DNA from: Egaibacter danicus
GTDB taxonomy: Bacteria; Pseudomonadota; Gammaproteobacteria; Burkholderiales; Burkholderiaceae_C
Assembly (NCBI GenBank): GCA_016707075.1
Contig: JADJII010000003.1
Location: forward strand, 1 to 64,000
Reading direction: 5' to 3'
DNA: 64,000 nucleotides
Every line of letters begins with the position of its first letter. The stretch's first letter is position 1. Of the stretch, positions 48,581 to 58,003 are shown one piece after another. The notes under the pieces were generated by a model that saw only the letters and a program-made list of their open reading frames with translations, was not told the DNA's origin and searched no databases. Both the position numbers and the translations under genes were made by a program.

Positions 48581-49504
48581 ATGGCTGCAATTACCGCAAG
48601 CATGGTCGCTGAACTGCGTGGAAAAACGGATGCTCCGATGATGGAGTGCAAGCGTGCCCTGACCGAAGCCGAAGGCGACATGGGCAAGGCGGAAGAACTG
48701 CTTCGCGTGAAGCTGGGAAGCAAGGCCGGCAAAGCTGCTGGACGTGTAACAGCCGAAGGCGTCGTCGTCAGCCATATCGATGGCAACACTGGCGCGATGC
48801 TGGAAGTGAACTGCGAGACCGATTTCGTCACGAAGAACGATAGTTTCCTGGCTCTGGCCCAGGCAGCCGTCGGTTTGATCGCCGCACAAAACCCGGCTGA
48901 CGTGGCTGCGCTGGGTGCGTTGTCTTATTCGCAAGATGGGTTTGGCCCAACTTTGGAAGACGTGCGTAAGGGCCTGATCGGGAAAATCGGCGAAAACATG
49001 AGCTTTCGCCGGTTCAAGCGCTTTGCATCGGGTGCCAAGCTGGCTTCCTACTTGCACGGCACCCGCATTGGTGTTGTTGTGGAATTTGACGGTGACGAAG
49101 TCGCCGCTAAAGACGTCGCCATGCACGTTGCCGCCATGAAGCCAGTGGCCTTGTCGAGCGCGGATGTTCCTGCGCATCTGGTGGCTACCGAGCGCTCAGT
49201 GGCAGCCGCCAAAGCTGCTGAAGACGCCGCTGTTGCAACTGCAGCTGGCAAGCCTGTGCAATCTGCCGAAATCGTTACCAAGCGTATCGAAGGCGGTGTT
49301 CAAAAATACCTGAAAGAAGTGTCGCTGTTCAACCAGTCATTTGTGAAAAATGACAAATTGACTGTTGAGCAGATGCTCAAGGCCGCAGGTACTTCGGTCA
49401 AGGCATTTACCCTCTATGTTGTTGGCGAGGGCATTGAGAAGAAGGTTGATGACTTTGCGGCAGAAGTCGCTGCCCAGGTGGCTGCTGCAAAGCAGGCTGC
49501 GTAA
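48581..49504 (+). CDS. tsf: Elongation factor Ts
   Basis: Nucleotide-exchange factor for EF-Tu, 307 residues. The start ATG at 48581 follows CGGAGA. The N-terminal UBA-like region is ELRGKTDAPMMECKRALTEAEGD, and the conserved core is EVNCETDFVTKND. The C-terminal dimerisation part is Ala-rich (VAAQVAAAKQAA). It lies between the rpsB terminator and pyrH. Confidence 0.97.
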   Translation: MAAITASMVAELRGKTDAPMMECKRALTEAEGDMGKAEELLRVKLGSKAGKAAGRVTAEGVVVSHIDGNTGAMLEVNCETDFVTKNDSFLALAQAAVGLIAAQNPADVAALGALSYSQDGFGPTLEDVRKGLIGKIGENMSFRRFKRFASGAKLASYLHGTRIGVVVEFDGDEVAAKDVAMHVAAMKPVALSSADVPAHLVATERSVAAAKAAEDAAVATAAGKPVQSAEIVTKRIEGGVQKYLKEVSLFNQSFVKNDKLTVEQMLKAAGTSVKAFTLYVVGEGIEKKVDDFAAEVAAQVAAAKQAA

Positions 49505-49567
49505 ACCTTTTCTGTTTCAATGCCACTTCGGGTGCCAACCCATCATTTACATCCAAAGGAACCTGTC

Positions 49568-50290
49568 ATGACCACCGCCAAACCGGCCCACAAGCGCATT
49601 CTGCTTAAGCTGTCAGGCGAGGCTTTGATGGGGGATGACCAGTTTGGCATCAACCGTGACACCATTGTTCGCATGGTGGACGAAATAGCAGAAGTTACCC
49701 GGCTTGGCGTTGAAGTTGCCGTTGTGATTGGTGGCGGCAACATCTTCAGGGGTGTGGCGGGTGGGTCGGTCGGTATGGATCGTGCCACGGCTGACTACAT
49801 GGGTATGTTGGCAACTGTGATGAATGCACTGGCGCTGGGTGACACCATGAACAAGGCAGGTTTGACTGCGCGTGTTATGTCAGCTATTGCCATTGAACAG
49901 GTTGTTGAGCCCTATGTGCGTCCCAAGGCATTGCAATATCTGGAAGAGGGCAAGGTTGTCATCTTCGCGGCGGGAACTGGCAATCCATTTTTTACGACCG
50001 ATACGGCAGCCGCCTTGCGTGGTGCTGAAATTGGAGCAGAAATCGTTTTGAAGGCGACCAAGGTGGATGGCGTCTACAGTGCCGATCCAAAAAAAGATCC
50101 AACGGCCACGCGTTACACCAAAATTTCGTTTGATGCTGCCATGTCGCAAAATCTTGGCATCATGGATGCAGCCGCTTTTGCCCTGTGTCGTGACCAGAAA
50201 CTGCCGATCAAGGTTTTTTCGATATTCAAACATGGCGCTTTGAAACGGGTTGTCATGGGTGAAGACGAAGGCACTCTGGTATATGCCTGA
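49568..50290 (+). CDS. pyrH: Uridylate kinase
   Basis: UMP kinase of the amino acid kinase family, 240 residues, converting UMP to UDP. The ATG at 49568 follows AAAGGAA. ATP-binding KRILLKLSGEALMG is near residue 9, with VVIGGGNIFRG, and the C-terminal catalytic region is VDGVYSADPKKDPTATRY. Confidence 0.97.
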   Translation: MTTAKPAHKRILLKLSGEALMGDDQFGINRDTIVRMVDEIAEVTRLGVEVAVVIGGGNIFRGVAGGSVGMDRATADYMGMLATVMNALALGDTMNKAGLTARVMSAIAIEQVVEPYVRPKALQYLEEGKVVIFAAGTGNPFFTTDTAAALRGAEIGAEIVLKATKVDGVYSADPKKDPTATRYTKISFDAAMSQNLGIMDAAAFALCRDQKLPIKVFSIFKHGALKRVVMGEDEGTLVYA

Positions 50291-50350
50291 CCGGATCGGT
50301 GAGGTGCCGGGCGTCTGTCAATTTTCGAATGCTCTTGCGAGGAGAGAAAC

Positions 50351-50911
50351 GTGACGATTGAAGAAGTTAAAAAGACAGTCGAAGGCAAGATGGACCAATC
50401 CATCAACGCTTTCAAGGGAAATCTGACGAAAATCCGGACTGGGCGGGCTAACCCCGCGTTACTGGACTCGGTTCAGGTGGATTACTACGGATCTCTCCTT
50501 CCCATCAGCCAGGTGGCCAACGTGTCCTTGCTCGACTCCCGCACGATCAGCATTCAGCCCTGGGAAAAAGGCATGGGTGCGAAGATTGAAAAAGCCATTC
50601 GCGACAGTGACCTGGGTTTGAACCCCGCGTCCATGGGCGATCTCATACGTGTTCCCATGCCGGCGATGTCGGAAGAGCGTCGCAAGGAGTTGACCAAGGT
50701 GGTCAGAGGCGAGGGCGAGAATGCGAAGATTGCCGTGCGTAATTTGCGTCGTGACGCTAACGAATCCGTGAAAAAACTGGTGAAGGACAAGCTGGCGTCG
50801 GAAGACGACCAGAAGCGCTCCGAAGCGGACATCCAGAAAGTAACTGATCGGCACATTGCTGCGATTGATCAGTTGGTGGCTGCCAAAGAGGCAGACATCA
50901 TGGCTGTCTGA
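50351..50911 (+). CDS. frr: Ribosome recycling factor
   Basis: RRF of 186 residues with a GTG start preceded by GAGGAGAG. It splits post-termination ribosomes with EF-G. Signature sequences are KIRTGRANPALLDSVQVDYYGSLLP-like (residues 27-51) and VRNLRRDANE. It follows pyrH in the conserved order. Confidence 0.97.
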   Translation: MTIEEVKKTVEGKMDQSINAFKGNLTKIRTGRANPALLDSVQVDYYGSLLPISQVANVSLLDSRTISIQPWEKGMGAKIEKAIRDSDLGLNPASMGDLIRVPMPAMSEERRKELTKVVRGEGENAKIAVRNLRRDANESVKKLVKDKLASEDDQKRSEADIQKVTDRHIAAIDQLVAAKEADIMAV

Positions 50912-50943
50912 AGACGCCCCCCCCGATTTCTGAACTGGTCTTC

Positions 50944-51675
50944 ATGACTGCGTCCGCTGTGGTTCCAAACCACATTGCCATCGTGATGGATGGCAATGGC
51001 CGATGGGCCACGAAGCGTTTTCTTCCCCGTCTGGCGGGTCACAAGCAAGGTGTAAGTTCCCTGAAGCGGTGTGTCAAGGCATGTGTTGCCCGTGGCGTGT
51101 CGGTGCTCACGGTGTTTGCTTTTTCCTCCGAAAATTGGCAACGACCTGCTGACGAAGTTTCCGGACTGATGGACTTGCTGATAGGGGCGATTGCCAGTGA
51201 GGTGCCACAACTCAAGACCGATGGCGTTCGACTGCATTTTGTGGGCAACCTGTCCGGTTTGTCTGACAGGCTCGTCGCTGGTCTCACAAAGGCTGAGGCC
51301 GATACCGCAGACAATGCGCGGCTGGTATTGAATGTCTGCTTCAACTATGGCGGGCGGTGGGACATCGTGCAGGCTGCTGAAGGTCTGCGGTTGTCAGGGC
51401 AGCCCATCACTGAAGCGGGTCTGAATGCCGCACTGGCCTTGGCACATGTTCCCGACCCTGACCTGTTCATCCGGACGGGTGGTGAACAGCGCATCAGTAA
51501 TTTCCTGCTTTGGCAGATGGCTTATTCGGAACTCCATTTTTGTGACACCCTTTGGCCCGAGTTTGATGAATCGGCGCTTGATCAGGCGATTGAAGCCTAT
51601 CGGCAACGGGAGCGGCGGTTCGGGAAAACATCAGGTCAACTACGTGTTGAAGCCGGTGAATCGGTTTCAAAGTAA
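50944..51675 (+). CDS. uppS: Isoprenyl transferase (undecaprenyl diphosphate synthase)
   Basis: Cis-prenyltransferase of 243 residues that makes the C55 lipid carrier for peptidoglycan and O-antigen. The catalytic IAIVMDGNGRWA is near residue 10, with FSSENWQRP and the C-terminal DLFIRTGGEQRISNFLLWQ. It precedes cdsA by 9 nt. Confidence 0.96.
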   Translation: MTASAVVPNHIAIVMDGNGRWATKRFLPRLAGHKQGVSSLKRCVKACVARGVSVLTVFAFSSENWQRPADEVSGLMDLLIGAIASEVPQLKTDGVRLHFVGNLSGLSDRLVAGLTKAEADTADNARLVLNVCFNYGGRWDIVQAAEGLRLSGQPITEAGLNAALALAHVPDPDLFIRTGGEQRISNFLLWQMAYSELHFCDTLWPEFDESALDQAIEAYRQRERRFGKTSGQLRVEAGESVSK

Positions 51676-51684
51676 AGGCAGAAT

Positions 51685-52530
51685 ATGCTGAAGCAACGCG
51701 TGATCACTGCCATAGTGCTGCTGCTGGTGCTGCTGCCGGCGTTGTTCTATACCACCCACGTCCCGTTTTGCGCAATCACCCTGGTGTTGATAACGGCAGG
51801 AGCCTGGGAGTGGGCGCGATTGAATGGGTGTGCACCAATCCAGTCGTATGTGTTCGGGGTGTTCTGCCTGATTTTGTGTCTGTTGGCATGGTATGCGGGC
51901 TTGCTGACGCAGTCGCTGCGGTTGCTTTGGCTCTTCTTTGGCTCGGTCTGGGTATTGGCAGGTGCCTGGTTGTTGAAGAGCGGAGTTGCTGGTTGGCCCC
52001 GTATCCCGCAGGTTATTCGCTTGGCCGGTGGCGTTTTGGCGCTTTGTCTGGCATGGTTGGCTCTTGCGCAGGCTCGGGTGATCGGCATCAATTTCCTTCT
52101 GTCGATTCTGGTGCTCGTTTGGGTGGCGGATATCTTTGCCTACTTTGCCGGTCGGGCGTTTGGCGGCCGTTTCAGTGCTTCCCGGCTCGCGCCAACCATC
52201 AGTCCGGGCAAGAGCTGGGAAGGCGTTTGGGGTGGCATGGCTGGTGTTTTGGCATTGGCGCTCGCCTGGAGTTGGGGGGATGGCTACTGGGAAGCCTCGG
52301 TTTCCAGCTGGTATGGCAGGCTTCTCGCAAAAGGATGGTTTCTGCTGTTGTTGGCCTCGATGGTCATGGCGGCCATGAGTGTTGTCGGTGACTTGGTGGA
52401 GTCGCTGGTCAAACGCAGCGCAGGTGTCAAGGACAGCAGTGGACTGCTTCCCGGTCACGGTGGTGTTCTGGATCGGGTCGACGCACTGCTCCCGACATTG
52501 CCGATTGCGATGATGCTGTATTCAATTTGA
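51685..52530 (+). CDS. cdsA: Phosphatidate cytidylyltransferase
   Basis: Integral membrane enzyme of 281 residues that makes CDP-diacylglycerol for phospholipid synthesis. It has about seven hydrophobic helices. The CdsA signature is near the C-terminus (SLVKRSAGVKDSSGLLPGHGGVLDRVD, residues about 239-265). WVADIFAYFAGRAFGG and ISPGKSWEG are also conserved. Confidence 0.96.
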   Translation: MLKQRVITAIVLLLVLLPALFYTTHVPFCAITLVLITAGAWEWARLNGCAPIQSYVFGVFCLILCLLAWYAGLLTQSLRLLWLFFGSVWVLAGAWLLKSGVAGWPRIPQVIRLAGGVLALCLAWLALAQARVIGINFLLSILVLVWVADIFAYFAGRAFGGRFSASRLAPTISPGKSWEGVWGGMAGVLALALAWSWGDGYWEASVSSWYGRLLAKGWFLLLLASMVMAAMSVVGDLVESLVKRSAGVKDSSGLLPGHGGVLDRVDALLPTLPIAMMLYSI

Positions 52531-52534
52531 TCCC

Positions 52535-53731
52535 ATGAAAAAACAACGTGTTGCAATTCTGGGGTCAACGGGTTCAGTGGGTGTCAGTACGCTGGATGTG
52601 ATTTCGCGGCATCCGGATCGGTTTGATGTTTTCGCCTTGACGGCGTCCATGCAAACCGACTTGCTCCTTCAACAGTGCGTCGCCTTCAAACCTGCGTTTG
52701 CTGTCATGGCCAGTGCGGTGCACGGACGGGCTCTAGAGGAAAAATGTCGTGAACTGGGTCTCACCACACGCGTGTTGTGGGGCGCCCCAGCCATTGCTGA
52801 AGTGGCAGCTCATGAACTGGTTGATACCGTCATGGCTGCGATTGTCGGAGCCGCAGGACTGGCCCCCTGTCTGGCCGCTGCAGCGGCGGGCAAGCGTCTT
52901 CTCCTCGCCAACAAGGAAGCACTGGTGGTGGGCGGAGAAGTATTCCTGCGACTGGTGAAGCAGGGTGGCGCCCGCCTGCTGCCGATTGACAGTGAGCACT
53001 CTGCCATCTTTCAGTCGTTGCCGTCAGATACGGCCATGTGGAGTGAACAGATTGACAAGATCATCCTCACCGCGTCGGGCGGTCCATTTCGCAAGCGGTC
53101 CGTGGACACCCTTAAAAGCGTGACGCCAGAAGAGGCTTGTGCGCACCCGAACTGGGTAATGGGCAGAAAAATATCGGTTGATTCGGCGACGATGATGAAC
53201 AAGGCGCTTGAAGTTATTGAGGCCCATTTTCTGTTTGGCGTGTTGCCCGGGCAACTGGAAGTGGTTATTCATCCTCAAAGTGTTATTCATTCGATGGTGC
53301 AATATGTCGACCATTCCGTGATTGCGCAGCTGGGTACGCCCGACATGAAGGTGCCGATAGCCTATGGTTTGTCGTGGCCTGAGCGAATGACTTCGGGCGC
53401 TGCTTCGCTGGATTTTGGCGCTTTGCAGGACATGACATTTGAGTCTGTTGACGATAAGCACGGCCACCGCGAACGATTCCCGGGGCTCGGCCTGGCATGG
53501 GATACTTTGCGGGCCACCGCCGGGACCACTGCGGTCCTGAATGCTGCAAACGAGATAGGTGTGGAAGCTTTCCTGAACAGGCAGATCCGTTTTGATCAAA
53601 TCCATGCGGTCAATCTGGAGACGCTCGGACAAGTCAGTGCCGCCCCTCCCCAAACGCTGGAAGATTTGCTGGAACTTGACAGAATATCCCGTGGTGCAGC
53701 CAGTCAGGTTGTGCGGCGCATTGGCATCTGA
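52535..53731 (+). CDS. dxr: 1-deoxy-D-xylulose-5-phosphate reductoisomerase
   Basis: Second enzyme of the MEP isoprenoid pathway, 398 residues, NADPH-dependent. The N-terminal nucleotide motif is ILGSTGSVGVSTLDVI. LLANKEALVVGGE and PIDSEHSAIFQ mark the metal/substrate region. The flexible loop is HPNWVMGRKISVDSATMMNK. It follows cdsA by 4 nt. Confidence 0.97.
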   Translation: MKKQRVAILGSTGSVGVSTLDVISRHPDRFDVFALTASMQTDLLLQQCVAFKPAFAVMASAVHGRALEEKCRELGLTTRVLWGAPAIAEVAAHELVDTVMAAIVGAAGLAPCLAAAAAGKRLLLANKEALVVGGEVFLRLVKQGGARLLPIDSEHSAIFQSLPSDTAMWSEQIDKIILTASGGPFRKRSVDTLKSVTPEEACAHPNWVMGRKISVDSATMMNKALEVIEAHFLFGVLPGQLEVVIHPQSVIHSMVQYVDHSVIAQLGTPDMKVPIAYGLSWPERMTSGAASLDFGALQDMTFESVDDKHGHRERFPGLGLAWDTLRATAGTTAVLNAANEIGVEAFLNRQIRFDQIHAVNLETLGQVSAAPPQTLEDLLELDRISRGAASQVVRRIGI

Positions 53732-53748
53732 ACTGAGCAAGGAATTTC

Positions 53749-55110
53749 ATGCTGACAATAGTTGCTTTTGTCGTCGCTCTGGGTCTGCTGATCGCCGTGC
53801 ATGAGTATGGCCACTACCGGGTCGCTGTGCTGTGTGGCGTCAAGGTGTTGCGCTTCTCGATCGGGTTTGGAAAAGTTCTTTTTCGGTGGCAACCAAAAGA
53901 TTCGTCGACCGAGTTTGTTATTGGCGCTTTTCCGCTGGGTGGTTACGTCAAGATGCTGGACGAGCGGGAAGCACCTGTTTCACCGCAAGAGCGGCACCTT
54001 GCATTCAATACGCAACCCTTGCGATCACGGGTTGCCATTGTTGCCGCTGGGCCGGTTGCCAACCTGCTATTGGCGGTTTCGCTGTATTCCATTGTCAACT
54101 GGGGTGGCGTACAGCAGCCCAAGGCTATTTTGGCCAGTCCCATGGTTGGTACAGTTGCTGAGCGTGCTGGCATTTCAGGTGGTGAGCTGGTTGCGCAAGC
54201 AGGGTTCGATGGGAGTCCATTGCAGGATGTGGAGTCTTTTGAGGACTTGCGGTGGCTTCTGACGCGCGGAGCGCTACAAGGGCGGGACGTGAAGCTTGCC
54301 GTAACTGGTGGTTCCGGAAGTAAATCCAGAGATGTCGTGTTGCGATTGAGCGAACTTAAAGTAAGCAATGCTGATGCACAGTTGTTTCGCGAAATCGGCA
54401 TCACGGGTCCGTTGACGAGGCCTGTTATCGGGGAGGTGATGCCTGACGGCGCTGCACACCGGGCGGGATTGCGGCAGGGAGATACCGTCATCAAAGTGGG
54501 AGCCATCCCGGTTGTTGATGGGCAGCAGTTGCGTGAATGGATCCGTTCGTCAGCCAGGTCAGGAGAGCCGGCGGAAGCCCGCTGGACCATTGAACGCAAC
54601 GGCTCAGGCATGGAGCTACTGGTGAAGCCTGAAAAAAGACTGGAAGAATCAGTTGCCGTGGGAAAGATTGGCGCGTACGTAGGAGCTCCGCCAGAGTTCG
54701 TGATCGTACGTTACGGCATGCTTGAGGGTCTTTGGGGTGGCGTGACGCGCACGTGGGAAGTATCCGCTTTGACGCTGAGAATGATGGGAAAAATGCTGAT
54801 CGGAGAAGCTTCACTGAAGAATTTGAGTGGACCTTTGACCATTGCCGACTATGCCGGCAAATCAGCCAGTATGGGTTTGACCCAATACCTGGTTTTTCTG
54901 GCTCTGATCAGTGTGAGCCTGGGGGTACTGAATCTGCTGCCGCTACCGGTCCTCGATGGCGGACACCTGATGTATTATCTTTGGGAGGGCCTGACAGGCA
55001 GGGCGGTGTCCGACGTCTGGATGGAGCGCATGCAACGTGGCGGGGTTGCCGCCCTGATGGTGATGATGTTGATTGCTGTTTTCAACGATGTCACCCGGCT
55101 TCTGGGCTAG
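53749..55110 (+). CDS. rseP: Site-2 protease RseP
   Basis: Intramembrane zinc metalloprotease of 453 residues that cleaves anti-sigma factor RseA and signal-peptide remnants. HExxH is seen as AVHEYGHY near residue 20 in TM1. Two PDZ domains occupy about 110-330 (GEVMPDGAAHRAGLRQGD). The second active-site motif is NLLPLPVLDGGHL near residue 400. Confidence 0.95.
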   Translation: MLTIVAFVVALGLLIAVHEYGHYRVAVLCGVKVLRFSIGFGKVLFRWQPKDSSTEFVIGAFPLGGYVKMLDEREAPVSPQERHLAFNTQPLRSRVAIVAAGPVANLLLAVSLYSIVNWGGVQQPKAILASPMVGTVAERAGISGGELVAQAGFDGSPLQDVESFEDLRWLLTRGALQGRDVKLAVTGGSGSKSRDVVLRLSELKVSNADAQLFREIGITGPLTRPVIGEVMPDGAAHRAGLRQGDTVIKVGAIPVVDGQQLREWIRSSARSGEPAEARWTIERNGSGMELLVKPEKRLEESVAVGKIGAYVGAPPEFVIVRYGMLEGLWGGVTRTWEVSALTLRMMGKMLIGEASLKNLSGPLTIADYAGKSASMGLTQYLVFLALISVSLGVLNLLPLPVLDGGHLMYYLWEGLTGRAVSDVWMERMQRGGVAALMVMMLIAVFNDVTRLLG

Positions 55111-55157
55111 TGTTTTCGCGTCGACTGGTGTCGGCGCTGCTACTTTCTTGAATACAA

Positions 55158-57449
55158 ATGCAATTTAAACGTTTTCAGCTGAGGGCCATTGCGGTGGTCA
55201 GCGCGATGGTCCTGATGAACCAGTCTGCTTGGGCAGTCGATCCCTTTACGGTGCGTGACATTCGGGTTGAAGGCTTGCAGCGTGTCGAAGCGGGAACTAT
55301 TTTTGCGTCTTTGCCCGTGCGTGTGGGGGATACCTACAACGATGAAAAAGGCACCTCGGCCATTCAGGCGCTGTTCGGCCTGGGTGTGTTCAAGGATGTC
55401 CGAATTGAGGTCAATGGCGACGTCCTTGTGGTAATCGTCGAAGAGCGCCCCACGGTTGCCGATGTTGAATTCTCCGGAACCAAGGAGTTTGACAAAGACG
55501 TTCTCAAAAAGGCCTTGCGGGACGTTGGTCTGGCTGATGGCCGGCCGTTTGACAAGGCTCTGGTTGACCGCGCCGAGCAGGAACTGAAGCGCCAGTACAT
55601 CAACCGCAGCATGTATGCCGCAGAGGTGGTGACTACGGTAACCCCGATTGAAAGAAACAGGGTGAACCTGACTTTCACCGTTGTTGAGGGTGATACGGCA
55701 AAGATCAATGAGATTCGCATTGTGGGTAACAAGGCATTCAGTGAGTCAACACTGCGCAATCTCTTTGATCTGGATACGGGAGGGTGGCTGAGTTGGTATA
55801 CCAAGTCGGACCGTTATTCGCGTGCCAAGCTGAATGCAGATATCGAATCTCTGAAGTCCTACTATCTGACTCGGGGGTATCTGGAGTTCAGGATTGATTC
55901 CACCCAGGTGGCGATTTCACCCAACAAAAAAGACATTGCCATCACGATCAATGTGACGGAAGGCGAACGGTATGTAGTCTCCGGTGTCAAACTGGAGGGG
56001 AATTACCTCGGCAAAGATGACGAATTCAAGTCGCTCGTTTCCATTCGGCCAGGGCAAGCCTACAACGCTGACCAGGTAGCCCAGACAACCAAGGCCTTTA
56101 CCGATTACTTTGGCAATTTTGGATATGCATTTGCCCGCGTCGAAGCGGTTCCGGAAGTTGACCGAACCAATATGCGCGTCGCGCTGGTGCTGCAGGCGGA
56201 GCCATCCCGCAGAGCCTATGTCCGGCGAATGAATGTTGCGGGAAATAGTCGCACACGGGATGAGGTCGTCCGTCGGGAATTCCGTCAGTTTGAAGCGTCC
56301 TGGTACGACGCTGACAAGATCAAGCTGTCCCGCGATCGTGTGGATCGGCTTGGGTTTTTTACCGAGGTGAGTGTCGAGACCCAGGAGGTTCCCGGATCCC
56401 CTGATCAGGTGGACCTGACGGTCAATGTAGTGGAGAAGCCAACTGGCAGCATCAGCCTGGGTGCGGGTGTTTCCAGTGGCGAAGGTCTTGTTTTGACGTT
56501 TGGCTTCAAGCAGGAGAACGCGTTTGGTTCCGGCAATTCTGTCGGAGTCGATTTGAATACCAGCAAGTCGAACCGCACCGTTGTTTTCAGCACAACGAAC
56601 CCCTACTTCACTGCCGATGGTGTTTCCAGAACGCTGGATGTTTACTCCAGAAAAACAAGCCCGCTAAGTGATGAAGACGCATACAAACTGGTGACTTCAG
56701 GGGCCAGCATCCGTTTTGGCGTGCCGTTCACCGAGATAGACACGGTTTATTTCGGGGCCGGTCTTGAAAATACCAAAATTATTCCCGGAACGAGTCTTCC
56801 CGCCGCATATCTGACGTACGCCAATCAATTCGGCTATTCGAGTTCAACTCTTCCGTTAACCGTCGGGTGGTCCCGGGATGGACGAGACAGCGCACTCGTG
56901 CCCACCAACGGTGCCTATCAGCGGGCCAGCGCTGAATGGGGTATTGGAGGCGACGCGAGATACCTTCGCGGCACGTATCAGTACCAGCAGTACTTCCCGA
57001 TCAGCAAACAATACACAGCTGCTTTTAACGGTGAGTTGGGACTTGGCAAAACGATTGGTAGCCGTCCCTACCCTTTATTCAAGAATTTTTATGGGGGCGG
57101 CCTTGGTTCTGTTCGCGGCTTTGATTCGGGGAGTCTGGGTCCACGCGATGCGGCAACTGACCTGTCGTTGGGGGGCACCAAAAAGCTTGTGCTAAATGCT
57201 GAAATAATTGCCCCTTTCCCCGGTGCTGGCAATGATCGGACCTTGAGGTGGTACGGATTTGTTGACGTGGGCAATGTTTACGGTGAAAGCCAGCCCATTC
57301 GCATGAGTGAATTGCGCGCATCCATTGGCTTGGGTATTAACTGGATATCTCCGGTCGGTCCGTTGCGCTTGTCCTATGCCAAACCAGTCCGCAAGTTCAG
57401 TGGCGATAAAATCCAGACATTGCAATTTCAGATCGGAACATCCTTCTAA
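55158..57449 (+). CDS. bamA: Outer membrane protein assembly factor BamA
   Basis: Omp85-family outer-membrane protein of 763 residues. It has a signal peptide (residues 1-26, cleaved after QSAWA), five POTRA domains (about 27-425) and a C-terminal 16-strand barrel with the conserved VRGFDSGSLGPRD loop (near 655). It ends GTSF, the usual aromatic terminus. It inserts beta-barrel proteins. Its stop overlaps the skp start by 1 nt. Confidence 0.97.
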   Translation: MQFKRFQLRAIAVVSAMVLMNQSAWAVDPFTVRDIRVEGLQRVEAGTIFASLPVRVGDTYNDEKGTSAIQALFGLGVFKDVRIEVNGDVLVVIVEERPTVADVEFSGTKEFDKDVLKKALRDVGLADGRPFDKALVDRAEQELKRQYINRSMYAAEVVTTVTPIERNRVNLTFTVVEGDTAKINEIRIVGNKAFSESTLRNLFDLDTGGWLSWYTKSDRYSRAKLNADIESLKSYYLTRGYLEFRIDSTQVAISPNKKDIAITINVTEGERYVVSGVKLEGNYLGKDDEFKSLVSIRPGQAYNADQVAQTTKAFTDYFGNFGYAFARVEAVPEVDRTNMRVALVLQAEPSRRAYVRRMNVAGNSRTRDEVVRREFRQFEASWYDADKIKLSRDRVDRLGFFTEVSVETQEVPGSPDQVDLTVNVVEKPTGSISLGAGVSSGEGLVLTFGFKQENAFGSGNSVGVDLNTSKSNRTVVFSTTNPYFTADGVSRTLDVYSRKTSPLSDEDAYKLVTSGASIRFGVPFTEIDTVYFGAGLENTKIIPGTSLPAAYLTYANQFGYSSSTLPLTVGWSRDGRDSALVPTNGAYQRASAEWGIGGDARYLRGTYQYQQYFPISKQYTAAFNGELGLGKTIGSRPYPLFKNFYGGGLGSVRGFDSGSLGPRDAATDLSLGGTKKLVLNAEIIAPFPGAGNDRTLRWYGFVDVGNVYGESQPIRMSELRASIGLGINWISPVGPLRLSYAKPVRKFSGDKIQTLQFQIGTSF

Positions 57450-57973
57450 TGAATTACTTTTTGCGTCGATGCCGCTTTGTCATGCTGTTGGGCGTCCTGG
57501 CTATAGCCTCTCATGGATGGGCTGAGGAGTTACGGATCGGGTTTGTAAATACAGACCGTGTTTTCAAGGAAGCCAATACTGCCAAGGCGGCACAAGCCAA
57601 ACTGGAGCAGGAATTCCTCAAGCGCGAGAAAGAGATTACGGACCTCGGCAGTGCCGTCAAGTCGATGACGGAGAAGCTGGAGCGTGAGGCGCCAACCTTG
57701 TCGGATACCCAACGTGCCACGCGCCAGAAACTGTTGGTGGAGCAGGATCGCGACTTTCAGCGCAAGCGTCGTGAATTTCAGGAAGATTTGAGCGCCCGCC
57801 GCAATGAAGAGTTGCAACAGGTGCTTGATCGCGCCAACAAGGTGATTCGCCAGCTGGCTGAGACCGAGAAACTGGACCTGATCATGCAACCCGATCAGGT
57901 GGTTTACGTCAGCCCGAAGCACGACATCACCGACAAAGTCATCAAGGCGCTGAACGCGACGGGCGCCAAGTAG
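57449..57973 (+). CDS. skp: Periplasmic chaperone Skp/OmpH
   Basis: Trimeric holdase for outer-membrane proteins, 174 residues. Signal peptide residues 1-25 end GWAEE, then RIGFVNTDRVFKEANTAK. The long helical coiled-coil arm (about 45-130) is charged. The start overlaps the bamA stop, so synthesis is coupled. Confidence 0.93.
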   Translation: MNYFLRRCRFVMLLGVLAIASHGWAEELRIGFVNTDRVFKEANTAKAAQAKLEQEFLKREKEITDLGSAVKSMTEKLEREAPTLSDTQRATRQKLLVEQDRDFQRKRREFQEDLSARRNEELQQVLDRANKVIRQLAETEKLDLIMQPDQVVYVSPKHDITDKVIKALNATGAK

Positions 57974-58003
57974 CGCGTGACTTTAGACAAGTAAAGTGCT
58001 GCG